NCBI GenBank assembly: GCA_045535815.1
Contig: JAZSMJ010000012.1
Location: 1 to 12,735 of the forward strand
DNA: 12,735 nt
Direction: 5' to 3'
From: JAZSMJ01 sp045535815
GTDB lineage: Bacteria; Bacillota; Clostridia; Oscillospirales; CAG-272
Positions within the stretch are counted from its first letter, which is position 1; each line of letters starts with the position of its first letter. Position numbers and translations under genes: made by a program. The notes under the pieces are model-generated. The model saw only the letters and a program-made list of their open reading frames with translations, was not told the DNA's origin and ran no database searches. Positions 7,950 to 12,735 of the stretch are shown one piece after another.

Positions 7950-8144
7950 TCAGCCCTCCTCAATATTCGAGCTGAAACAGGCGGCTGCAAGCCGTCGGAT
8001 TATTTCGATATCATCTTTTACATCTGAGCAATTGGGGATCCATTTATAATACTTGCAAGATTCGCCGCATGTAGGATATTTATTGCAAGAATTTTCAAAA
8101 TCATTTTCTATAATATCGAGAATCTCGTTTAGTTCAAACTCCAT
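7950..8144 (-). CDS. Small acidic Cys-rich protein (64 aa), unknown
   Basis: ATG at 8144 with GAGGT seven bases upstream; its stop lies 3 bases before the ATPase ATG, and the ATPase binding site is in its last codons. The first 18 residues are acidic (EFELNEILDIIENDFENS), followed by a cluster CNKYPTCGESCKYYKWIPNC and a helical end with a further Cys. Four Cys with spacings 5, 3 and 8 could bind zinc. No family is recognised. It is the first gene after the internal promoter at 8159-8187, but that promoter would start transcripts within or just after its ribosome binding site, so it may be translated mainly from longer upstream transcripts. Confidence 0.7.
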   Translation of the reverse strand: MEFELNEILDIIENDFENSCNKYPTCGESCKYYKWIPNCSDVKDDIEIIRRLAAACFSSNIEEG

Positions 8145-8158
8145 GATTCTTACCTCAC

Positions 8159-8187
8159 ATTATACTACTTGTTGATATTTTTGTCAA
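8159..8187 (-). promoter_or_regulatory. Perfect-consensus promoter for packaging and structural genes
   Basis: On the minus strand TTGACA (8182-8187), a 17-base spacer (8165-8181) and TATAAT (8159-8164): an exact vegetative sigma-factor consensus. It lies over the last codons and stop of the DNA polymerase gene. The start point would fall near 8151-8153. It carries one TATCAA half-site in the spacer but not the full palindrome of the two promoters in the 11.7-kb control region, so it should be regulated differently. Confidence 0.85.
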
Positions 8188-10333
8188 TGTTTTTTTGTGC
8201 AAACTGAGTCAGTTTTTTCCTTTTCAGATCATAGCATAGCTTAGGAATCGTCGTTACAGCGCCAACTTTCACGGAATGGCGCCGGGAATCGAATCGCTGC
8301 ACGCCCAGGACGCAGCATGATTTCACTTCGACTCTTGCAGTATTTCCGAGATAGTCCGTCACATCGTCGACTATATGATTATCATAATATGATATACTGC
8401 GATTCAATGCGAGATCGGCCGGAATCTGCATCTCTGGATCCAGAGCGGCGAGCTTGTCCGCTGCCGTCTCGAACTGATCAAAGAAAAGATTTTCTCTGCT
8501 TAGTCCGGCGATTTTCGCAACAAATCGGCCTTTATCATCGATATATGCGTATTTCTTGACGCCGATCGTCTTAAATTTCTGATAGTATTCGAGATCATAT
8601 ACCCCGAGGCCGTCGAGATCCTCAGGGGTATATCCGTACATCTGATTATGATAGCAGAAATGCGCTATTTTTCGCTTGATTTCCTCATTATATTGTGTTA
8701 TAATAGGATCAGCATTACCGATATACTTGATCGAATCAGTATCACCATAGAGCACTTGATCCCGGTTGTGAGGCTCTCCGTTTTCATCGATCCAGAGATC
8801 TATCTCCTTGAAGAGTCGTAGCTCATCACGCCGGGCGTATGACGTCACCCACACCCCCCACTGATAGAGTACTGGATCATAGTCGCCCTTGACGAACTCC
8901 TCGAGCAGATTTCCGTCCTCATCCCTAAGCGGCTCGATCTGCCTCGATTGAGGATTATATTTGTATTGAGGGAGCAGCGGCTTCTGTACAAATACTCCGT
9001 ATATCCTCGATACAAGCGACTTGATGCGGCTATACTCTGCCTCCTCTTTAAGTGTGGGGAGGCGTTCTTTTTTTATCTGCGAGATCCAGCGCTTAGCTTT
9101 CTGCTTCACTCGATATCGTTCTACTATCGTTCTCACGATATAATTAGGTAAATACCCCTTTCGGCTCTTATACAGCTCATAGATCTTGATATCCTTTACT
9201 GAATAGAATTGAAAAAGCAGCTCGTAGTCGATATCAGTAAGTGTGCATAATAGCCGCTTGCACTTAAGAATCTTATCGCCTATGATCTTAAGATCGGGAT
9301 CTTTCGGATTGAATTCCCAATCAAGATTCATTGGAAGAAATCCGGCTCGAGGATAGATATTTTCTAAGCCTTCTATACTGCATACAATGAGATAGTGATA
9401 ATTATGATTAGGTGCGCTAATTCGATCATAAAGCTCCTCATAGCTCATATTTTCGCATCTTTTGAATTTTTTCAAGGGAAATCGATTCAGCAGCATCTGA
9501 GCTGCATAGTCCGAGGAGCGATCAGCGCTCGTCACACTCTCAGCTTCGATATTATCCCACAGCAGATTAGAATAGTTCCAGCCGCCGAAAAAAGCCCTCT
9601 GGATCTTACTTAGCATGAGCTGATCGTCGGGAGTATCTCTGAGCTGATTAGCCCGGGTAGAGGCTACTGATCCGATCTCTTGATAATTTCGATATATATC
9701 CTCCTTGATCGTTCTGGTAGCAGTCAAGGGGATTCGCTTCACTTCTCCGTATTTACGGCGCTCAGCCTTGAAATACTCTAAGAGGATCCGGACGTCTGTC
9801 TCACAGTATTGGAGCTCGAATTCTGTAAGCGGCGTTTCCGGATGCCGAATCAGGCTATAGTCATATCCGCTCACTTTCGGGATTCCCATAAGAATTCCCA
9901 TAGTATCAAGAGGCTGCTCTGAGTACTGATCTGATGCTCGGAACTGGAAAGCGTCGCAGATCGTAGCCTTGATGATATCGTGATTATTTCGTGCGAGAAA
10001 ATCTTCATCATCAATCCAGAGCTCAGACTTAAGAAAAGAAAATTCATATTTAAGCCGCTGATCGAATACGATCAGCTTAAAATCGGATGAGAGGCCGAGA
10101 TCAGCCTTAAGATTCAGCAGCAGCTCACGCAGATCATCCCATGTGCGGCCGTATACGATCGTATCCTCTATCCCGAAAGTCCATTCATACACGAAAGCAT
10201 ATTCAGGATCATGATTGATTATAGCAGATGTTTCGGTATCGAAAGCAGCTATAAGATTCGAGTAATAATGATTTCGGCGATATTTCGCAGGCTCTTTGTA
10301 TCGACTGAAATCTGCATCTTTCCAGTAGATCAT
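8165..10333 (-). CDS. Protein-primed family B DNA polymerase, phi29 gp2-like
   Basis: ATG at 10333 overlaps the stop of the gene upstream by one base (TGATG), with AGGGGTGA as binding site. At 722 aa it is longer than phi29 DNA polymerase (572-575 aa). Motifs in order: Exo I DTET (32-35); Exo II region VFDQRLKYEFSFL (89-101); Exo III YCETD (176-180); the FFGGWNYSN block (248-256), like phi29 RGGFTWLN; motif A DRSSDYAAQM (271-280; phi29 DVNSLYPAQM); motif B KSLVSRIYG (438-446; phi29 KLMLNSLYG); a TPR2-like insertion after it; motif C YGDTDS (529-534); KKY (593-595; phi29 KTY). Catalytic Asp of motifs A and C are present, so it should be active, replicating linear DNA from a protein-primed end with strand displacement. 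Motif B lacks the usual Asn-Ser, motif A lacks the Pro and Exo II lacks the usual Asn. Confidence 0.93.
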   Translation of the reverse strand: MIYWKDADFSRYKEPAKYRRNHYYSNLIAAFDTETSAIINHDPEYAFVYEWTFGIEDTIVYGRTWDDLRELLLNLKADLGLSSDFKLIVFDQRLKYEFSFLKSELWIDDEDFLARNNHDIIKATICDAFQFRASDQYSEQPLDTMGILMGIPKVSGYDYSLIRHPETPLTEFELQYCETDVRILLEYFKAERRKYGEVKRIPLTATRTIKEDIYRNYQEIGSVASTRANQLRDTPDDQLMLSKIQRAFFGGWNYSNLLWDNIEAESVTSADRSSDYAAQMLLNRFPLKKFKRCENMSYEELYDRISAPNHNYHYLIVCSIEGLENIYPRAGFLPMNLDWEFNPKDPDLKIIGDKILKCKRLLCTLTDIDYELLFQFYSVKDIKIYELYKSRKGYLPNYIVRTIVERYRVKQKAKRWISQIKKERLPTLKEEAEYSRIKSLVSRIYGVFVQKPLLPQYKYNPQSRQIEPLRDEDGNLLEEFVKGDYDPVLYQWGVWVTSYARRDELRLFKEIDLWIDENGEPHNRDQVLYGDTDSIKYIGNADPIITQYNEEIKRKIAHFCYHNQMYGYTPEDLDGLGVYDLEYYQKFKTIGVKKYAYIDDKGRFVAKIAGLSRENLFFDQFETAADKLAALDPEMQIPADLALNRSISYYDNHIVDDVTDYLGNTARVEVKSCCVLGVQRFDSRRHSVKVGAVTTIPKLCYDLKRKKLTQFAQKNIDKNINK

Positions 10334-11322
10334 CAGTATTTCACCCCTAAGCCACGAAGATAAGTATCGATTTCATCCCCGAGAAGCTCGTTGATCGCCT
10401 CAGGATCTGATGCACCGATATTTCTGAGGATGATATCCGATATTGATCCGACTTCTTGTTCGAGATCCTCAGCTATATCAGGATCCAGCGTTTTCCTGGA
10501 AGCGTAGACTGTCAGGAGCTGAGAGAGATCGTCCTCGATCGGAGCATACTGATCAAGCAAGTGAGCGTCAGTATTCAGCATATCGGTAAGCGCTCCGACC
10601 TTATCATATACATCATCAAGATCTGCAAGAGCTCGGATAAGATCCTCCGGGCTGCTATTAGGATCATCCATATACTCATAAGCAAGTTGTACGATTTTTT
10701 CGGAATCATACGGATATGCATTATCTAAGGCGGCGAAAAGGAACGGAAGCACATCGGCATACATAGCGAGTGTACTCGATGTAGTTCCGAATGTCTGAGC
10801 GAGGCGCTCAGCTTCTGCCATGGCGCCGCCGACGGTATATGATCGGCGTTTTTTTCGTTCCTTGATCATCTGCAAGTACTTCTTGATTTCTGCCTCGGAC
10901 ATCTGCGATATTGTTCTGTCGCTTACCTGGATATATCCCGAGGGCGTCTGTCCGAAGTCATCGGATAGTGCGAGCAGATCCTCGACGGCTCCCGAAAATG
11001 CTCCCCAGCCGCTTTCCTTAATTCGCTTAGCCTGCGAATTAATCGCACGAAGAGCTTTTTTCAGATCATACCTAAGATCTTCGAGCGGATCCGGCTCTCT
11101 GAGGCCTCTTTCCTCAGCCTCTTTCCGGAGCTGCCGACGGCTGCGACGCTTACCGCTTACCGGCCGGGCATCGATGAAATGATATCCTCCGGCCGTCTGT
11201 CTGGATCCCTTAAGCACTTTCGCTATGTTCGCTGCATCAACGCCCAGGGCATCCGCAGCGGCCTTAGTCGTCTCGAATACTCGATCGAGCTCCGGGACAT
11301 ACACACGGCGTACTTTTTTCAT
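10333..11322 (-). CDS. Candidate terminal protein with N-terminal NUMOD1/IENR1-like DNA-binding repeat
   Basis: The start chosen is ATG at 11322 (MKKVRRVYVPELD), just after GAGGGGGGAG. An upstream in-frame ATG at 11397 lies inside the previous gene and has no site. Length 329 aa (phi29 terminal protein gp3 is 266). Residues 5-51, with ELDRVFETTKAAADALGVDA, NIAKVLKGSR and GGYHFID, have the pattern of the small DNA-binding repeat found in HNH/GIY-YIG homing endonucleases, but no nuclease domain follows. The rest is basic then strongly helical, with an LKKALRAINSQAKRIKESG segment and a SEAEIKKYLQMIKERKKRRS segment that resemble terminal proteins of phi29-type gut phages. The main support is position: it is translationally coupled to the protein-primed polymerase, where the terminal protein gene stands in phi29. 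The priming Ser, Thr or Tyr cannot be picked by eye. It would be the primer covalently bound to both 5' ends. Confidence 0.68.
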   Translation of the reverse strand: MKKVRRVYVPELDRVFETTKAAADALGVDAANIAKVLKGSRQTAGGYHFIDARPVSGKRRSRRQLRKEAEERGLREPDPLEDLRYDLKKALRAINSQAKRIKESGWGAFSGAVEDLLALSDDFGQTPSGYIQVSDRTISQMSEAEIKKYLQMIKERKKRRSYTVGGAMAEAERLAQTFGTTSSTLAMYADVLPFLFAALDNAYPYDSEKIVQLAYEYMDDPNSSPEDLIRALADLDDVYDKVGALTDMLNTDAHLLDQYAPIEDDLSQLLTVYASRKTLDPDIAEDLEQEVGSISDIILRNIGASDPEAINELLGDEIDTYLRGLGVKY

Positions 11323-11335
11323 GAAAGCTCCCCCC

Positions 11336-11629
11336 TCAATAGAACTCTTCAAGCCCGGACGGCGTCCAGAGATAGAGAGATAAGCCGTCATAATCAAGAG
11401 CGGTTACGTTCAGGAGCTCAGCGAGACGCTCAGCCCTGAACTTGGCAAGCTCTACCGGATCATTGAGCGACTCAGGGACATAAGCGAAAGATCGCTGCGT
11501 CACTAAGCGCTGCGTACCGCTCAGAACTCGAGTAAGCTGAGCAGGAGTTACAAAGTAGTACTTAGCTGCTGTGATCGCTTTGTCGAAGATTATACCGTCG
11601 TTTATACACATTACTGCATTTCTATTCAT
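11336..11629 (-). CDS. Small IENR1-like putative DNA-binding protein (97 aa)
   Basis: ATG at 11629 after a near-perfect GGAGGTGA site; first gene of the leftward operon, about 20 bases below its promoter's start point. Residues 5 to about 50 (INDGIIFDKAITAAKYYFV, then LTRVLSGTQRLVTQRSFAYV) repeat the layout of the domain at the N-terminus of the next gene: a strand, a helix with two Ala, a helix with ValLeu(Ser/Lys)Gly, and a final FxYV/YHFI strand. The rest has RAERLAELLNVTALDYDG and no known motif. As a small, first-placed, possibly DNA-binding protein beside a palindrome-bearing divergent promoter pair, it is the best candidate in this window for the regulator of that region. That role is inference; the domain call rests on pattern similarity only. 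Confidence 0.72.
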   Translation of the reverse strand: MNRNAVMCINDGIIFDKAITAAKYYFVTPAQLTRVLSGTQRLVTQRSFAYVPESLNDPVELAKFRAERLAELLNVTALDYDGLSLYLWTPSGLEEFY

Positions 11630-11656
11630 GAGATCACCTCCAATTCAATTTAAGTC

Positions 11657-11685
11657 ATTATATCATATTTATGATAATTTGTCAA
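11657..11685 (-). promoter_or_regulatory. Perfect-consensus promoter for the leftward replication operon
   Basis: On the minus strand TTGACA (11680-11685), a 17-base spacer and TATAAT (11657-11662). The start point is expected near 11650, leaving a leader of about 20 bases that contains GGAGGTGA. Drives the 97-aa gene, candidate terminal protein and polymerase. A 16-bp palindrome fills most of the spacer and touches the -10 box. Confidence 0.88.
11661..11676. promoter_or_regulatory. Putative operator 1 (16-bp palindrome)
   Basis: TATCATATTTATGATA: TATCAT and ATGATA arms around four bases. It covers the spacer of the leftward promoter and two bases of its -10 box. The same architecture recurs at 11738-11753, in mirror orientation relative to that promoter. 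Binding here would block RNA polymerase. Confidence 0.6.
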
Positions 11686-11728
11686 GAAAAATTTTTTTGA
11701 TAAACTGTATTTTCCCTCAAAAAAGTAC

Positions 11729-11757
11729 TTGACAAAATATCAATTTTTTGATATAAT
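11729..11757 (+). promoter_or_regulatory. Perfect-consensus promoter for the rightward operon
   Basis: TTGACA (11729-11734), a 17-base spacer and TATAAT (11752-11757), with the start point near 11764. It leaves a leader of about 43 bases before the ATG at 11807. The spacer holds a 16-bp palindrome. Confidence 0.88.
11738..11753. promoter_or_regulatory. Putative operator 2 (16-bp palindrome)
   Basis: TATCAATTTTTTGATA: TATCAA and TTGATA arms around four bases, the same layout as the palindrome at 11661-11676. It overlaps the -10 box of the rightward promoter by two bases, exactly as the other does on its own side. Confidence 0.6.
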
Positions 11758-11781
11758 ATAAGTACAAGGAAAGCATAAGAC

Positions 11782-11802
11782 GCCCGGCAAGGGCAAGGAG
11801 GT
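11782..11802 (+). promoter_or_regulatory. Leader stem-loop and ribosome binding site of the rightward operon
   Basis: A short hairpin GCCC/GGGC with loop GGCAA (11782-11794) is followed at once by AAGGAGGT (11795-11802), four bases from the ATG at 11807. The site is nearly perfect; the small hairpin beside it could tune its access. The structure is weak, so an effect is only possible. Confidence 0.45.
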
Positions 11803-11806
11803 AATT

Positions 11807-12067
11807 ATGAAAAAGTATTATTACGAGTTCGTTATTTCATGGCGAACAGAGATAGGCTTTCAGGTTTCATACGCTTATTGTTTCGCAGATTCGAAATCAG
11901 AAGCTGTAACTAAGATTCAGAAGTCTATTCCTTACGATGTTTCAGAGTGTGAATTCAATAGATTCAAGAAGTATTCAAGTAAGAATTACAGCAGAATACA
12001 TGATAATGTATTACTTTGGTACGTTGATGAAAAAAAGCACGAACACCATGATGTATTACCAGGATGA
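11807..12067 (+). CDS. Small protein of unknown function (86 aa), first rightward gene
   Basis: ATG at 11807 behind AAGGAGGT and a perfect promoter. It starts MKKYYYEFVISWRTEIGFQV and is rich in aromatic and basic residues, with a middle ADSKSEAVTKIQKSIPYDVSE and a His-rich end (KKHEHHDVLPG). The alternation of beta-like and helical stretches suggests a small alpha/beta fold. No signal peptide, membrane segment or known motif is seen. The gene looks more AT-rich than its neighbours, which could mean a different origin. In phi29 such early genes at a genome end encode small DNA-binding or host-takeover proteins; nothing in the sequence proves this here. Confidence 0.75.
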   Translation: MKKYYYEFVISWRTEIGFQVSYAYCFADSKSEAVTKIQKSIPYDVSECEFNRFKKYSSKNYSRIHDNVLLWYVDEKKHEHHDVLPG

Positions 12068-12081
12068 GGAGGAGGAAAGCA

Positions 12082-12249
12082 ATGACTAAGTATATCATAT
12101 ACTTTATGGCCGGGATCCCCGGCGAGACGCCGATCCCGATGAGCGAGACGGCTGCAAGCCTTAAGGAAGCTAAGGCACTATGTAGAGATCTTAAGAAAGC
12201 TAATCCACTCTATAGCTTCACTTTCAAGGAGGTGAGCGATAGTGAGTGA
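12082..12249 (+). CDS. Small protein of unknown function (55 aa)
   Basis: The ATG at 12082 is preferred because GAGGAGGA lies just upstream; an in-frame ATG at 12064 is part of the GATGAGG that closes the previous gene and would add MRRRKA. The protein begins MTKYIIYFMAGIPGETPIPM and continues with SLKEAKALCRDLKKANPLYSFTFKEV, a strand-helix-strand pattern. It overlaps the next gene by 8 bases. The N-terminus is mildly hydrophobic but too short and broken by Gly/Pro to be a clear membrane segment. No family recognised. Confidence 0.68.
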   Translation: MTKYIIYFMAGIPGETPIPMSETAASLKEAKALCRDLKKANPLYSFTFKEVSDSE

Positions 12250-12511
12250 ATATGCTGATTTCGAGAAAGCAGATGAGAATGATCTCTTCTGCGCCGGCAA
12301 CTATCAGGAGAGAATCGAAGATAGAGCTCGATTCGTAAGAAATGCAGGCCGGCTCGCAGCTCAGACTCGAGCAGGCGTGAAACGAATCGACTACATCGGA
12401 GGCAATCCGGAGATAGTACGAATCGTGTATACGAAAGGATCTCACCGGGATATCAATATTTCTCATGATTCTTACACAGCTATCGTACAGGATATATTCA
12501 GAGCAATCTAA
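12242..12511 (+). CDS. Small protein of unknown function (89 aa), last rightward gene
   Basis: GTG at 12242 with AAGGAGGTGA upstream, overlapping the preceding gene by 8 bases. The N-terminal 25 residues are acidic (SEYADFEKADENDL). Next comes a basic helix, ARFVRNAGRLAAQTRAGVKR, and then alternating strands, IDYIGG...IVRIVYTKG and DINISHDSYTAIVQDIF. The pattern (RNAGRLA...GVK.I.Y......VRI.Y..G...D..I) is familiar from small hypothetical proteins of gut phages of Bacillota, but I know no function. Its stop is 4 bases before the terminator stem, so it ends the operon. Confidence 0.75.
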   Translation: MSEYADFEKADENDLFCAGNYQERIEDRARFVRNAGRLAAQTRAGVKRIDYIGGNPEIVRIVYTKGSHRDINISHDSYTAIVQDIFRAI

Positions 12512-12515
12512 GAGC

Positions 12516-12554
12516 AAGCCGGCTGCATAAGTAGCCGGCTTTTTTTTTTTTTTT
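12516..12554 (+). terminator. Strong intrinsic terminator of the rightward operon
   Basis: Nine-bp stem AAGCCGGCT / AGCCGGCTT (12516-12541) with an 8-base loop GCATAAGT, followed by an unbroken T run to 12554. A textbook factor-independent terminator for rightward transcription. Confidence 0.95.
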
Positions 12555-12556
12555 CG

Positions 12557-12594
12557 GCCTGACGGCCATGAGAACCCCCCGAACCGGGGTTCTC
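12557..12594. other. Two hairpins beyond the terminator
   Basis: A small GGCC-TGAC-GGCC hairpin (12557-12568) is followed by a 9-bp GC-rich stem GAGAACCCC / GGGGTTCTC with a 7-base loop (12570-12594). Neither has a T run on either strand, so they are not ordinary terminators. They may be RNA processing or boundary structures. Confidence 0.5.
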
Positions 12595-12735
12595 AAACTC
12601 TCCCCCCAAGCCATTCATAGCTTATCTTATCATAAGCAAGAGTATTTATTTTACTTCTTGTAATTTGTTTCAATTCCCTTAATTAATAAAAAAAATTCTT
12701 TTAACAATGGGAATATCGCCATTATTATTATACCG
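12595..12735. other. Gene-free AT-rich right end
   Basis: No open frame with a binding site is seen. The stretch holds a C run at 12602-12607, an inverted repeat GCTTAT/ATAAGC (12620-12637), long A/T tracts and another inverted repeat AATGG/CCATT around GAATATCG (12706-12723). It could be close to a linear genome terminus, but no copy of an inverted terminal repeat is available in the window to test this. Confidence 0.4.

Noticed and set aside
8676..8704. Rightward promoter-like TTGATT-17-TATAAT with extended -10 (TGT) inside the polymerase gene
   Set aside because: The -35 matches only four of six, no gene follows on that strand, and the bases are constrained by polymerase codons; probably chance, though an antisense RNA cannot be excluded.
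11323..11397. Longer N-terminus for the terminal protein candidate from ATG at 11397
   Set aside because: The extra 25 residues overlap the coding part of the 97-aa gene and have no binding site; the ATG at 11322 has a strong one and begins right at the domain.
12224..12517. 97-aa leftward frame opposite the last rightward gene
   Set aside because: It lacks a binding site and overlaps a well-supported gene with GTG start, AAGGAGGTGA site and downstream terminator.

Overview
The window is most of the core genome of a small tailed phage of the phi29 type (a protein-primed podovirus). Recognisable phi29-like parts are a protein-primed family B DNA polymerase with a candidate terminal protein just upstream, a gp16-type packaging ATPase, a gp10-type portal, a gp11-type lower collar, a gp8-type major capsid protein and a gp9-type tail knob. 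The host is probably a Gram-positive bacterium of the Bacillota. The evidence is strong AGGAGG-type ribosome binding sites before most genes and three promoters that match the TTGACA-17-TATAAT consensus exactly. I cannot name a host species. There are no tRNAs, insertion sequences, integrase or CRISPR array.

Layout. Almost everything reads leftward from a divergent control region at 11630-11806. Leftward early block: a 97-aa protein resembling an intron-endonuclease-type DNA-binding repeat, a candidate terminal protein (329 aa) whose N-terminus carries a related repeat, and the DNA polymerase (722 aa). A perfect-consensus promoter in the last codons of the polymerase gene (8159-8187) then starts the packaging and structural block: a 64-aa Cys-rich protein, the packaging ATPase, a 58-aa helical protein, the portal, the lower collar, the major capsid protein, a 175-bp intergenic stretch packed with stem-loops and an intrinsic terminator, a 151-aa conserved protein, and the tail knob. 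The knob gene runs off the left edge a few codons before its expected end. Rightward block: three small unknown genes (86, 55 and 89 aa) from their own perfect promoter, closed by a strong terminator. After that come about 180 bp without genes, with hairpins and an AT-rich tail, perhaps near the genome terminus.

How it fits together. Terminal protein and polymerase would replicate a linear genome by protein priming. The ATPase would drive DNA through the portal into a shell of the capsid protein. Lower collar and knob complete the short tail, and the knob carries a hydrophobic segment where phi29 gp9 has its membrane-penetrating loop.

Points that deserve most attention: a matched 16-bp palindrome in both divergent promoters at the same distance from each -10 box; a portal with a 117-residue acidic extension containing 30 consecutive Pro-Glu pairs; a lower-collar gene whose ATG is one base out of frame; a run of five stem-loops between capsid and tail genes that could be a structured RNA; a terminal-protein candidate apparently fused to a homing-endonuclease-type DNA-binding repeat; unusual polymerase motif residues; and a marked excess of GATC.
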